Positions 42,964-51,508 of a DNA stretch of 64,000 bases are shown here, piece by piece; position 1 is the first letter of the stretch; each line of letters starts with the position of its first letter. The DNA is from JBFWUM01 sp050247255 (GTDB lineage Bacteria; Acidobacteriota; Vicinamibacteria; Vicinamibacterales; UBA2999): NCBI GenBank assembly GCA_050247255.1, contig JBFWUM010000021.1, positions 5,072 through 69,071 on the forward strand, in the 5' to 3' direction. The translations under genes were made by a program, and so were the position numbers. The notes under the pieces were generated by a model that made no database searches, had not been told where the DNA came from, and saw nothing but the letters and a program-made list of their open reading frames with translations.

Positions 42964-44423
42964 TCCGGGCGCTGCTCTTTGCCCACCGCTGGCTGGGCGT
43001 CGCGCTCTGCCTGCTGTTCCTGCTCTGGTTCCCCTCGGGCATTGCCATCATGTACTGGGGCTATCCCGAGGTCACCGACCGCGATCGCCTCGCCCGCGGC
43101 GCCGACCTCGATGCCGCGACGATCGTCATCCAGCCGACCGACATCTTCGCCACGCTGGGGCTGCCCGATCCGCCGCGCGACATTCGGCTGTCGACTTACA
43201 ACGGGCGCCCGGTGTACCGGTACACCGATGCCGTCGGCGAGTCGGTCGTCTACGCCGATACCGGCGATTTCATCGAGGACGACCCTGCGCCGCCGGAGCA
43301 GATTGCCGCCCGATGGCTCGGAGAGGGGGCGTCAGTCCGGATACTGGAGTTGTCGGACGTGCCGGACGCCGACCAGTGGACGCTGCAGCTGCCGGTCGCC
43401 GAACTGCAGCCGCTGTGGAAGTACTCGTTTTCGAACGGCGACGACGTGTATGTGTCCGGCGCGACCGGCGATGTCGTCCAGCACACCACGCGCGCCTCGC
43501 GCATCGGCGCCTACCTGGGGCCGATCACGCACTGGCTGTATTTCACGCCGCTGCGGAAGCACGGGCCGGCGTGGAGCCGCGTGGTCATCTGGTCGTCAGC
43601 CGCCGCCACCGTCTCGGCGATCGTCGGCGTCGTCCTCGGTGCCTGGTTCACGGTGCCGCATTGGCGCGTCCCCTATACCGGCCAGAAGCGCTGGCACCTG
43701 GTGCTCGGGCTGATCTTCGGCGTCGCCACCATCACGTGGGCGTTCAGCGGCATGTTGTCGATGGATCCGTTCCCGTCATTCAGCGGCACGGCCGCCCGCC
43801 GCGCCGAGGCGGCAGCCGCCATCCCGTCTGCGCTGCGCAACGAGATCCGGATGACCGAGTTCCTGCAGCGGCCGCCGCAGCAGGCGCTCGACATGCTCGG
43901 CGACGCGCGGATCCGCGAGCTGGCCTATTCGGGAGTGGCCGGTGACGCCGCGTACATCGCCACGCTTGCGGACGGCAGCACCCGGGTGGTGCCGGTCAGC
44001 GGGTCGATACGCGACGCGATCGATCGTGACCGGCTCGTGAACACCATTCAGCGCGCCGCGGAGCCGTTCGGTGGCGCCATGCTCACGGAGCTGCGCGAGT
44101 ACGACGCGTACTATCTCGACCGCAACGGCGAGCTGCCGCTCCCCGTGTTGCTCGTCGAGCTGAACGATGAGTACGCCACCCGCTACTACGTGGACCCCGT
44201 CCGCGGCCGCATTGTCGGCGCCTACGACTCGAGGCGATGGGTCAACCGCTGGCTGTACCGCGGCCTGCACTCGCTCGACTTCCCGTGGCTCTACCGCTCC
44301 CGCCCATTCTGGGACATCGTCGTCATCACCTTCATGCTCGGCGGTACGGCGTTGACCGTCACATCGCTCGTGCTCGCGTGGCGCCTGCTGGCTCGCACGC
44401 TCGTACGGAGCCCGGGACTTTAG
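42960..44423 (+). CDS. PepSY-associated TM domain protein
   Basis: 487 residues, GTG start overlapping the previous stop. Begins ALLFAHRWLGVALCLLFLLW, the signature of PepSY-associated TM proteins, with PepSY-like extracytoplasmic domains between helices and a C-terminal pair of TM segments (FWDIVVITFMLGGTALTVTS). This family is often linked to iron/siderophore reduction; that role is inferred. Its TAG stop lies in the centre of an 18-bp palindrome. Confidence 0.85.
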   Translation: MIRALLFAHRWLGVALCLLFLLWFPSGIAIMYWGYPEVTDRDRLARGADLDAATIVIQPTDIFATLGLPDPPRDIRLSTYNGRPVYRYTDAVGESVVYADTGDFIEDDPAPPEQIAARWLGEGASVRILELSDVPDADQWTLQLPVAELQPLWKYSFSNGDDVYVSGATGDVVQHTTRASRIGAYLGPITHWLYFTPLRKHGPAWSRVVIWSSAAATVSAIVGVVLGAWFTVPHWRVPYTGQKRWHLVLGLIFGVATITWAFSGMLSMDPFPSFSGTAARRAEAAAAIPSALRNEIRMTEFLQRPPQQALDMLGDARIRELAYSGVAGDAAYIATLADGSTRVVPVSGSIRDAIDRDRLVNTIQRAAEPFGGAMLTELREYDAYYLDRNGELPLPVLLVELNDEYATRYYVDPVRGRIVGAYDSRRWVNRWLYRGLHSLDFPWLYRSRPFWDIVVITFMLGGTALTVTSLVLAWRLLARTLVRSPGL

Positions 44424-44429
44424 TCCCGG
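44412..44429. repeat. 18-bp palindrome holding the PepSY gene stop
   Basis: CCGGGACTTTAGTCCCGG: 8-bp arms around TT. The TAG stop is bases 10-12 of the element. It may work as a short terminator or belong to a dispersed palindrome family. Confidence 0.8.
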
Positions 44430-44476
44430 TCGCGATTGGCACGCCTCGCGCTTGCGTAAGTGTCGGGAGGTGGGTG

Positions 44477-44962
44477 ATGCGACCTCAACTGGCACTTGCA
44501 ACCGCGTTGACCCTGCTGTTACCGAGCGCCGCATCGGCGCAGACGCCAGCGTCTCAAGGCGCGCCGGCAGCGGCGGCACACGAAGTCACTGTCATCGGCT
44601 GTCTGCAGCGTGAAGCCGATTTCCGCGCCGTCACCAACGCCGGCCGCGGCGGCGTGCTTGGCTCAGGCATCGGCGTGAACGACGAGTACGTCCTGACCGA
44701 TGCCAGGCCTGCCGACACGAACCGCAACTCGCGCATGCGGCCTCGCGCGGCGGCGCCATCCGAAGCGGGCGCCGTTGGCACGTCGGGCAGCAGCGTCGTG
44801 CACTACAGCCTGACCGGCAAGCTCGAAGACAACCTGCTGCGCGACGTCGGGCGGCTCGTGGAGGTCGTCGGTACCGTGGAGCAGCCGGCCGACAGCGCAG
44901 CCCTGCCGCGGCTCACGATCAACGTCTGGCACCCGGTCGGCGATTTCTGTCCTCAGCGGTAG
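44477..44962 (+). CDS. small secreted hypothetical protein
   Basis: 161 residues. Signal peptide ALATALTLLLPSAASAQ, then a beta-rich region with VIGCLQREADFRAV and HYSLTGKLEDNLLRDVGRLV, then EVVGTVEQPAD; this resembles small OB-like secreted domains common in acidobacteria but I cannot name the family. A good Shine-Dalgarno (GGGAGGTGG) precedes the ATG. The stop is inside the palindrome at 44959-44986. Confidence 0.72.
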   Translation: MRPQLALATALTLLLPSAASAQTPASQGAPAAAAHEVTVIGCLQREADFRAVTNAGRGGVLGSGIGVNDEYVLTDARPADTNRNSRMRPRAAAPSEAGAVGTSGSSVVHYSLTGKLEDNLLRDVGRLVEVVGTVEQPADSAALPRLTINVWHPVGDFCPQR

Positions 44963-44986
44963 CTTCCGCCTTAAGGCGGAACCTAC
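44959..44986. terminator. 28-bp palindrome between convergent genes
   Basis: GTAG-C-TTCCGCCTTAAGGCGGAA-C-CTAC; perfect except for the C-C mismatch. It contains the TAG stop of the plus-strand gene (44960-44962) and ends one base before the stop of the minus-strand gene (44988). The position suggests a bidirectional terminator; there is no U-run. Confidence 0.65.
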
Positions 44987-44987
44987 G

Positions 44988-45734
44988 TCATGACAGCAAC
45001 CGCCGCGCCTTGCGGAAGACGTCCTCCATCATCCGCGCCGTCAGCACACCGGTATTGGTGTTCTGGCGGCTCGGGTGATAGCAGCCGAGGAGCGCCGGCA
45101 GGCCGGGCCCGAAGCGGGCGATGGATCCGTGTCCGAACTGCGGGCGCGGTTTCATGACGATGCCGCGCCGCTTGAGGAGCTGCAGCCAGGCCTCGAACCC
45201 GATCTTGCCGAGCGCGACGACGACCTGCACCTGCGCCAGGTGGGCGAGCTCTGCGTCGAGGTGATCCAGGCACCTGCTGATCTCTTCGGGCAGCGGCTTG
45301 TTGTCGGGCGGCGCGCAGCGGACGGCGCACAGGACGTACGCATCGGTCAGCGCGAGCCCATCGTCCACGTGGCGCGATGTCGGCAGGCTGGCGAAGCCGG
45401 TGCGATGCAGCGCCGACATCAGGAAATCGCCGGAGCCGCCAATGCCGTCGCCCGTGAACACGCGACCGGTGCGGTTGGCGCCGTGGGCGGCTGGGGCCAG
45501 GCCGACGAGCAGGACGCGTGCATTGGGGTCGCCGAAGCCTGGGACCGGGCGGCCCCAGTAGGTGTCGTCGCGGTGCGCCCGCTTCTTTTCCCTGGCCACG
45601 CGGGCGCAGTACTGGCGCAAACGGGGGCAGCGATCACACATGACGATCGATGCGTGCACGCGGGCCAACCCATCAGCGGGTGAGATTGGACGTAGGCACT
45701 CCTGTGCACTCCCGCGCAGGGCGGTCGGCTTCAT
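44988..45734 (-). CDS. family 5 uracil-DNA glycosylase (UDGb)
   Basis: 248 residues. Fe-S cysteines begin with MCDRCPRLRQYC (Cys33, Cys36, Cys43). Motif A is GLAPAAHGANRTGRVFTGDG, which is diagnostic of UDGb because the catalytic Asp/Asn of other families is replaced by Ala. The C-terminal motif is CYHPSRQNTNTG. It removes uracil and other deaminated bases from DNA. Transcribed divergently from aceE. Confidence 0.92.
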   Translation of the reverse strand: MKPTALRGSAQECLRPISPADGLARVHASIVMCDRCPRLRQYCARVAREKKRAHRDDTYWGRPVPGFGDPNARVLLVGLAPAAHGANRTGRVFTGDGIGGSGDFLMSALHRTGFASLPTSRHVDDGLALTDAYVLCAVRCAPPDNKPLPEEISRCLDHLDAELAHLAQVQVVVALGKIGFEAWLQLLKRRGIVMKPRPQFGHGSIARFGPGLPALLGCYHPSRQNTNTGVLTARMMEDVFRKARRLLS

Positions 45735-45758
45735 TAGAAATTATTTGAATAGTAGAAT
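45730..45758 (+). promoter_or_regulatory. AT-rich promoter candidate for aceE
   Basis: The stretch 45735-45770 is the most AT-rich in the area. TTCATT (45730-45735), a 17-base spacer and TAGAAT (45753-45758) give a weak -35 and a fair -10 on the plus strand, about 75 bases before the aceE ATG. The same AT-rich island could also serve the divergent UDGb gene. Confidence 0.3.
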
Positions 45759-45795
45759 AGAAGTTTCGTAACGTCGGACCGGTCTTCTGCCGAGA

Positions 45796-45815
45796 CTTCC
45801 GGCTGGAGCCGGAAG
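45796..45815. repeat. 20-bp palindromic element in the aceE leader
   Basis: CTTCCGGCT-GG-AGCCGGAAG: a 9-bp perfect stem with a 2-base loop 18 bases before the aceE ATG. It is similar in design (TTCCG...CGGAA) to the palindrome at 44959-44986. In an RNA leader it could form a hairpin; alternatively it is a dispersed palindrome. Confidence 0.7.
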
Positions 45816-45832
45816 CCACAGGTTACATATTC

Positions 45833-48529
45833 ATGCGAAATACAGCCCCTAAAGACGCTGCGGAACTCGAGGCCGTCGAGACCCGCGAATGGCTCGAGTC
45901 GCTCGACTACGTCCTGCAGTCGGGCGGTCCGGTCCGGGTCGGCCGCCTCCTCCGCGAGCTGGCGGACCACGCCCGCCGGCAGGGTGTCAAGCAGCCGTTC
46001 ACCGCCAACACGCCCTACATCAACACCATACCAGCCGCCGAGCAGCCGCCGTTCCCCGGCAGCCGCGAGATCGAGCGCCGGATCAAGAGCCTGGTGCGCT
46101 GGAACGCGCTGGCGATGGTGGTGAAGGCGAACAAGGCGGAAGAGGGCATCGGCGGGCACATTTCGACCTACGCGTCGGCGGCCACACTCTACGAGGTCGG
46201 GTTCAACCACTTCTTCAAGGGGAAGGGCGAGAACCACGACGGCGACATCATCTACTTCCAGGGCCACGCGTCGCCGGGCATCTATGCCCGCGCCTTCGTC
46301 GAAGGGCGCCTGCCGGCCGGGAAGCTCGAAAACTTCCGCCGCGAGCTGAAGGAAGGCGGCGGCCTCTCGTCGTATCCGCATCCGTGGCTGATGCCGGACT
46401 TCTGGGAGTTCCCGACGGTGTCGATGGGCCTCGGGCCGATCTGTTCCATCTACCAGGCGCGCTTCATGCGCTACCTCGAGGATCGCGGGCTGAAGAAGCG
46501 GTCCGATTCCAAGGTCTGGGCGTTCCTCGGCGACGGCGAGACCGACGAGCCGGAAACCCTCGGCGCCATCACGCTGGCGTCGCGCGAAAAGCTCGACAAC
46601 CTGATCTTCGTCATCAACTGCAACCTGCAGCGGCTCGACGGCCCGGTGCGCGGCAACGGGCAGATCATCCAGGAACTCGAGGCGGTCTTCCGCGGCGCCG
46701 GCTGGAACGTGCTCAAGGTGATCTGGGGCAGCGAGTGGGACGCGCTGCTCGAGAAGGATCACGATGGCCTGCTGGTCAAGCGCATGGGCGAGGTCGTCGA
46801 CGGCGAGTACCAGAAGTACTCGGTGGAGTCGGGCGCCTACGTGCGCCAGCATTTCTGGGGCGCCGACCCGCGGCTGCTCGAGATGGTCAAGCACCTCTCG
46901 GACGAGGAGCTGAAGAAGCTGACCCTCGGCGGCCACGACACCGTCAAGGTCTACTCGGCCTACAAGGCGGCCGTCGAGCACCAGGGACAGCCCACCGTCA
47001 TCCTCGCCCGCACCATCAAGGGCTACGGCATCGGCGAGGCCGGCGAAGGCAAGAACATCACCCACCAGCAGAAGAAGCTCAACGAAGACGAACTCAAGGC
47101 GTTCCGCACGCGCTTCGGCATCCCGATCGGCGATGAGGAAGTGGCGAAGGCGCCGTTCTACCGGCCGTCCGACAACAGCCCAGAAGTCAGCTACATGCTC
47201 GAGCGCCGCAAGCAGCTCAAGGGCTTCGTGCCGGTGCGCAAGGTCGAGGTCGAGCCGATCAAGGGCGACACGCTCCCCGCGCTCTTCGAGGAGTTCGCCA
47301 GGGGGAGCGACGGCCGCAAGGCGTCGACGACGATGGCGTTCGTCCGGATGCTGGCGAAGATGCTGAAGGACCCGGAGATCGGCGAGCTCGTCGTGCCGAT
47401 CGTCCCGGACGAAGCGCGCACCTTCGGTATGGAGGCGCTCTTCCGCCAGGTCGGCATCTACGCCCACGCCGGCCAGCTCTACGAGCCGGTCGACATGGAC
47501 ACGCTCCTCTATTACAAGGAAGCGAAAGAGGGGCAGATTCTCGAAGAGGGGATCACCGAGGCCGGATCGCTGTCGTCGTTCATCGCCGCCGGCAGCGCTT
47601 ATGCGACGCACGGCATCAACACGATCCCGTTCTTCATCTACTACTCGATGTTCGGCATGCAGCGCGTCGGCGACCTCGTCTGGGCGGCCGCCGACACGCG
47701 CGCCAAGGGCTTCCTGCTCGGCGGCACCGCCGGCCGGACGACGCTGGCGGGCGAGGGGCTGCAGCACCAGGATGGCCACAGCCACCTGCTGGCGCTCGCG
47801 GTGCCCACGCTCGTGTCCTACGACCCGGCGTACGCCTACGAGATCGCGGTCATCGTCGAGGAGGGGATCAAGCGGATGTATCGCGACGGCGAGAGCATCT
47901 TCTACTACCTCACGCTGATGAACGAGAACTACGAGATGCCTCCCATGCCTGACGGCGCGCGCGAGGGGATCCTCAAGGGGATGTACCGGCTGCGCGCCGG
48001 GCAGTCGGCAGTCGGCAGTGGGCAGAAGAAGAGCAAGCTGAAGGCGACACTGCTGGGCAGCGGCGCCATCCTCAACGAGGTCGTCAAGGCGCAGGGGATG
48101 CTCGAGGGCTACGGCGTGTCGGCCGACGTCTGGAGCGTCACCAGCTACACCGAGCTCTATCGCGACGGCCACGCGGCCGAGCGGTGGAACCGGCTGCACC
48201 CGACGGAAACCCAGAAGGTCCCCTATGTCACCCAGTGCCTCGGCGGGGCCGAGGGGCCGATCGTGGCCGCCTCGGACTACGTCAAGGCGCTGCCCGATGC
48301 GATCGATCGCTGGTTGCCGAGGCGGCTCACGTCGCTCGGCACCGACGGCTTCGGCCGCAGCGAAGGACGCGCGTCGCTGCGCGAGTTCTTCGAGGTGGAC
48401 GCGCGCTTCGTGACCGTGGCGACGTTGAGCGCGCTGGCGCAGGACGGGCAGATCGACGCGAAGGTGGTCCAGAAGGCGATCGCCGATCTCGGCATCAATC
48501 CCGACAAGCCGAACCCGGCTGTCTCGTAG
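45833..48529 (+). CDS. aceE: pyruvate dehydrogenase E1, homodimeric type
   Basis: 898 residues. Thiamine-dependent decarboxylase of the PDH complex. Visible: GGHISTYASAATLYEVGFNH, TPP/Mg motif GDGETDEPE ... NCNLQRLDGPVRGN, and the C-terminal transketolase-like half (LLGGTAGRTTLAGEGLQHQD; LGTDGFGRSEGRASLREFFE). Full length compared with E. coli AceE (about 887). A 26-base word array inserts a GQSAVGSGQ-like loop between MYRLRA and KATLLGSG, where E. coli has only a few residues. First gene of aceE-aceF-lpd. Confidence 0.96.
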   Translation: MRNTAPKDAAELEAVETREWLESLDYVLQSGGPVRVGRLLRELADHARRQGVKQPFTANTPYINTIPAAEQPPFPGSREIERRIKSLVRWNALAMVVKANKAEEGIGGHISTYASAATLYEVGFNHFFKGKGENHDGDIIYFQGHASPGIYARAFVEGRLPAGKLENFRRELKEGGGLSSYPHPWLMPDFWEFPTVSMGLGPICSIYQARFMRYLEDRGLKKRSDSKVWAFLGDGETDEPETLGAITLASREKLDNLIFVINCNLQRLDGPVRGNGQIIQELEAVFRGAGWNVLKVIWGSEWDALLEKDHDGLLVKRMGEVVDGEYQKYSVESGAYVRQHFWGADPRLLEMVKHLSDEELKKLTLGGHDTVKVYSAYKAAVEHQGQPTVILARTIKGYGIGEAGEGKNITHQQKKLNEDELKAFRTRFGIPIGDEEVAKAPFYRPSDNSPEVSYMLERRKQLKGFVPVRKVEVEPIKGDTLPALFEEFARGSDGRKASTTMAFVRMLAKMLKDPEIGELVVPIVPDEARTFGMEALFRQVGIYAHAGQLYEPVDMDTLLYYKEAKEGQILEEGITEAGSLSSFIAAGSAYATHGINTIPFFIYYSMFGMQRVGDLVWAAADTRAKGFLLGGTAGRTTLAGEGLQHQDGHSHLLALAVPTLVSYDPAYAYEIAVIVEEGIKRMYRDGESIFYYLTLMNENYEMPPMPDGAREGILKGMYRLRAGQSAVGSGQKKSKLKATLLGSGAILNEVVKAQGMLEGYGVSADVWSVTSYTELYRDGHAAERWNRLHPTETQKVPYVTQCLGGAEGPIVAASDYVKALPDAIDRWLPRRLTSLGTDGFGRSEGRASLREFFEVDARFVTVATLSALAQDGQIDAKVVQKAIADLGINPDKPNPAVS
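48000..48025. repeat. 7-base word array in frame within aceE
   Basis: GGCAGTC, GGCAGTC, GGCAGTG, GGCAG in direct tandem, encoding a Gly/Ser/Gln loop in the C-terminal half of the enzyme. Similar in style to the intergenic arrays of this window. Confidence 0.85.
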
Positions 48530-48536
48530 GAGCGAC

Positions 48537-49886
48537 GTGGCGGAATTCAAGGTTCCAGAACTGGGCGAGAACATCGCGCAGGGTGACGTCACCCGCGTGA
48601 TGGTCCAGGTGGGAGACGTGATCTCCCGCGATCAGCCGGTGCTCGAGCTCGAGACCGACAAGGCGACCATCGAGGTCCCCTCGTCAGTCGCGGGCACGGT
48701 CACGGAGATCAAGGTCAAGGCCGGCGACAAGGTCAAGGTCGGCGCCGTCGTCCTGGTGACCGACGACAGCGGCAACGGCGCGTCCGCGCCGAAGAAGGTG
48801 GAGCAGGCCGCGGAGCCCGAGCCGAAGCCGGCGAAGCAGGCCAAGGCGGAACCGGAGCCCGCGACGGCGGAGGAGCAGAAGCCGGAGAAGGTCGTTTCGA
48901 TGCCGCGGCCCACCGCGAAAGCCGAGATGCCCGCAGCGCCCCCTCCGCCCGCTCCCGTCACCGCGACTGGCGGTGTGGCAGCGCCGGCGGCCCCCTCGGT
49001 CCGGCGGCTCGCGCGCGAGATCGGCGTCGACATCAACGAAGTCCAGGGGTCGGGCGCCAGCGGCCGCATCTCCGAGGCCGACGTCAAGGAGCATGCGCGC
49101 CGCATCCTGACCAGCGTGGGCACGGCGCGCCCGGCCGGCGGCGGCGCCCCGGCGGCCCTGCCGCTCCCCGATTTCACCAAGTGGGGCGACATCGAGCGCC
49201 AGCCGATGAGCAACATCCGGCGCAAGACGTCGGAGCACCTCAGCCACGCCTGGAACACCATCCCGCACGTCACGCAGTTCGACAAGGCGGACATCACGCC
49301 GATGGAGGACCTGCGCGCCAGGTTCCGCAAGCAGGTGGAAGCGGCCGGCGGCAACCTCACGGTGACCGCGGTGCTGGTCAAGGTGCTGGCGGCGGCGGTG
49401 AAGCAGTTCCCGCAGTTCAACGCCTCGGTCGATACCGGGAGCGGCGAGATCATCTACAAGAAGTACGTCAACGTCGGCGTCGCGGTGGACACCGACCGCG
49501 GGCTGCTGGTGCCGGTCCTTCGCAACGTCGACCAGAAGAACATCCAGCAGATCGCCATCGAGATGAACGAGCTCTCCGAGAAGGCGCGCAGCAAGAAGCT
49601 GTCGCTCGAGGAGATGAGCGGCGGCGGCATCACCATCTCGAACCTCGGCGGCATCGGCGGCACCTACTTCACGCCGATCGTCAACTGGCCGGAGGTCGCC
49701 ATCCTCGGCGTCTCGCGCGGCATCGTCGAGCCGGTGTGGAAAGATAATGCGTGGCAGCCGCGGCAGCTGCTGCCGCTCTCGCTCTCGTACGACCATCGCC
49801 TGATAGACGGCGCGGATGCCATGCGGTTCCTGCGCTGGGTGGTCCAGGCCATCGAACAGCCGTTCCTGCTCTCGCTGCTCGGCTGA
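48537..49886 (+). CDS. aceF: dihydrolipoyl acetyltransferase E2
   Basis: 449 residues, GTG start. One lipoyl domain (ELETDKATIEVPS, lipoyl Lys42), a long Pro/Ala/Glu linker, a peripheral-subunit-binding domain (VRRLAREIGVDINEVQGSGA then SGRISEADVKEHA) and the catalytic core ending SYDHRLIDGADAMRF (His420, Asp424). Only one lipoyl domain, versus three in E. coli. Stop overlaps the lpd ATG. Confidence 0.95.
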   Translation: MAEFKVPELGENIAQGDVTRVMVQVGDVISRDQPVLELETDKATIEVPSSVAGTVTEIKVKAGDKVKVGAVVLVTDDSGNGASAPKKVEQAAEPEPKPAKQAKAEPEPATAEEQKPEKVVSMPRPTAKAEMPAAPPPPAPVTATGGVAAPAAPSVRRLAREIGVDINEVQGSGASGRISEADVKEHARRILTSVGTARPAGGGAPAALPLPDFTKWGDIERQPMSNIRRKTSEHLSHAWNTIPHVTQFDKADITPMEDLRARFRKQVEAAGGNLTVTAVLVKVLAAAVKQFPQFNASVDTGSGEIIYKKYVNVGVAVDTDRGLLVPVLRNVDQKNIQQIAIEMNELSEKARSKKLSLEEMSGGGITISNLGGIGGTYFTPIVNWPEVAILGVSRGIVEPVWKDNAWQPRQLLPLSLSYDHRLIDGADAMRFLRWVVQAIEQPFLLSLLG

Positions 49887-51304
49887 TGGCGCGCGAATCC
49901 ACCCAACTCGTGGTGCTCGGGGCCGGCCCGGGCGGGTACGCGGCGGCGTTCTATGCCGCCGACATGGGATTGCAGGTTGCCCTCGTCGATGAGGAGAAGA
50001 ACCCGGGCGGCGTCTGCCTGTACCGCGGCTGCATTCCGTCGAAGGCGCTGCTGCACGTCGCCAAGGTCGTAGACGAGGCGAAGCACGCCGGCGCCTGGGG
50101 CGTCACCTTCGGCGAGCCGACGATCGACGTCGACAAGCTGCGCGCCTACAAGCAGAAGGTCGTCGATCAGCTCACCGGCGGCGTGGGACAGGTCGCGAAG
50201 CTGCGCAAGGTGAAGTACTACCAGGGGCGCGGCACGCTGACCGGGTCGACGTCCATGCGCATTGCCGGCACTGACGGCACGACCACCGACCTGGAATTCG
50301 AGCACTGCATCCTCGCCACCGGCTCGAGCCCGACGCGGATCCCGGGGATCTCCATCGACAGCCCGCGGATGCTGGATTCGACGTCGGCGCTCGACCTGCC
50401 CGACGTGCCGAAGTCGTTGCTGGTGATCGGCGGCGGCTACATCGGCCTCGAGCTCGGCAGCGTCTACGCCACGCTCGGCAGCGCGGTGTCGGTCGTCGAG
50501 ATGACGCCCGGACTGCTGCCCGGCGCCGATCGCGACCTCGTCACCGTGCTGCAGAAGCGGCTCGAGAAGCTGTTCGCCGCGGTGATGGTGAACACGAAGG
50601 TGGTGAAGGTCGAGGAGACGAAGGCCGGCATCACCGTCACCTTCGACGGGGATGTCGCCGAGAAGACGCAGACCTTCGATCGGGTGCTCGTGGCCGTCGG
50701 CCGCCGGCCGAACTCGAAGGTGCCGGGACTCGAGACGACCCGGGTCAGGGTGACCGACAAGGGCTTCATCGAAACCGACGGCCAGCGGCGCACCGCCGAG
50801 CAGACGATATTCGCCATCGGCGACGTCGCCGGCGAGCCGATGCTGGCGCACAAGGCATCGCACGAGGCGCGCGTCGCGGTCGAGGCGATCCTCGGCCACA
50901 AGGCGGTGTTCGAGCCGCTCGGCATTCCGGCGGTGGTCTTCACCGATCCGGAGATCGCGTGGGTCGGCCTGACCGAGGCGCAGGCGAAGGCCGAGGGGCG
51001 CGAGTTCGAGGTCGCCAAGTTCAACTGGGGCGCATCGGGCCGGGCCATCGCCATCGACCGCGTCGACGGGATGACTAAGTTCATCCTCGAGCCGAAGACC
51101 GGCCGCGTGCTCGGCGTGGGCATTGCCGGCACCGGCGCCGGCGAGCTGATTGCCGAGGCGACGCTGGCGATCGAGATGGGCGCCACCGCCGAGGACATGA
51201 AGCTGACCATCCATGCGCACCCAACGCTGTCGGAGACGCTGATGGAGAGCGCCGAGGTCTTCTTCGGCCAGGCCACGCACGTCTACAAGCCGAAACGGAA
51301 GTAG
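49886..51304 (+). CDS. lpd: dihydrolipoyl dehydrogenase E3
   Basis: 472 residues from the ATG overlapping the aceF stop. FAD motif VVLGAGPGGYAAAFYA, redox disulfide Cys44/Cys49 (GGVCLYRGCIPSK), NAD motif LVIGGGYIGLELGSVYATLG and C-terminal His445/Glu450 (HAHPTLSETLME). No fused lipoyl domain. It reoxidises lipoamide for PDH and probably other complexes. Confidence 0.96.
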   Translation: MARESTQLVVLGAGPGGYAAAFYAADMGLQVALVDEEKNPGGVCLYRGCIPSKALLHVAKVVDEAKHAGAWGVTFGEPTIDVDKLRAYKQKVVDQLTGGVGQVAKLRKVKYYQGRGTLTGSTSMRIAGTDGTTTDLEFEHCILATGSSPTRIPGISIDSPRMLDSTSALDLPDVPKSLLVIGGGYIGLELGSVYATLGSAVSVVEMTPGLLPGADRDLVTVLQKRLEKLFAAVMVNTKVVKVEETKAGITVTFDGDVAEKTQTFDRVLVAVGRRPNSKVPGLETTRVRVTDKGFIETDGQRRTAEQTIFAIGDVAGEPMLAHKASHEARVAVEAILGHKAVFEPLGIPAVVFTDPEIAWVGLTEAQAKAEGREFEVAKFNWGASGRAIAIDRVDGMTKFILEPKTGRVLGVGIAGTGAGELIAEATLAIEMGATAEDMKLTIHAHPTLSETLMESAEVFFGQATHVYKPKRK

Positions 51305-51314
51305 CCGATCGTAC

Positions 51315-51476
51315 GACTCGCTGGTGACAGGTCGCGACGCCAGGTATTTCGCTCCGCTCGCCGGCTCGGCACGCCCGCTGAGAGGCGCGAGGCGGCCGCC
51401 GACGTTGCGGCTCCACATCTCCGGCGACCGAGACCGGCTCCTCCGCGAAACACCAGACGCCGCGACCGTCGCGCGA
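51315..51476 (+). repeat. long dispersed repeat, left copy of inverted pair
   Basis: Begins 11 bases after the lpd stop. Blocks shared with the reverse complement of 52538-52733 include CTCGCTGGTGA, GGTATTTCGCTCCGCTCGCC, GGCTCGGCACGCC, GGCGACCGAGACCGGCTCC and ACCAGACGCCGCGACCG, with a diverged middle. Strong similarity over about 140 bases cannot be chance. Confidence 0.88.
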
Positions 51477-51508
51477 GTCGAGTCCGCGCTAGGATCCAAC
51501 ACGACACC

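Noticed and set aside
44430..44476. second sigma-54 promoter (TGGCAC ... TTGC) before the small secreted protein
   Set aside because: The spacing between the boxes is 9 instead of 5 bases.
45734..48592. 952-codon open frame antisense to aceE
   Set aside because: Antisense shadow with repetitive His/Arg/Val composition.
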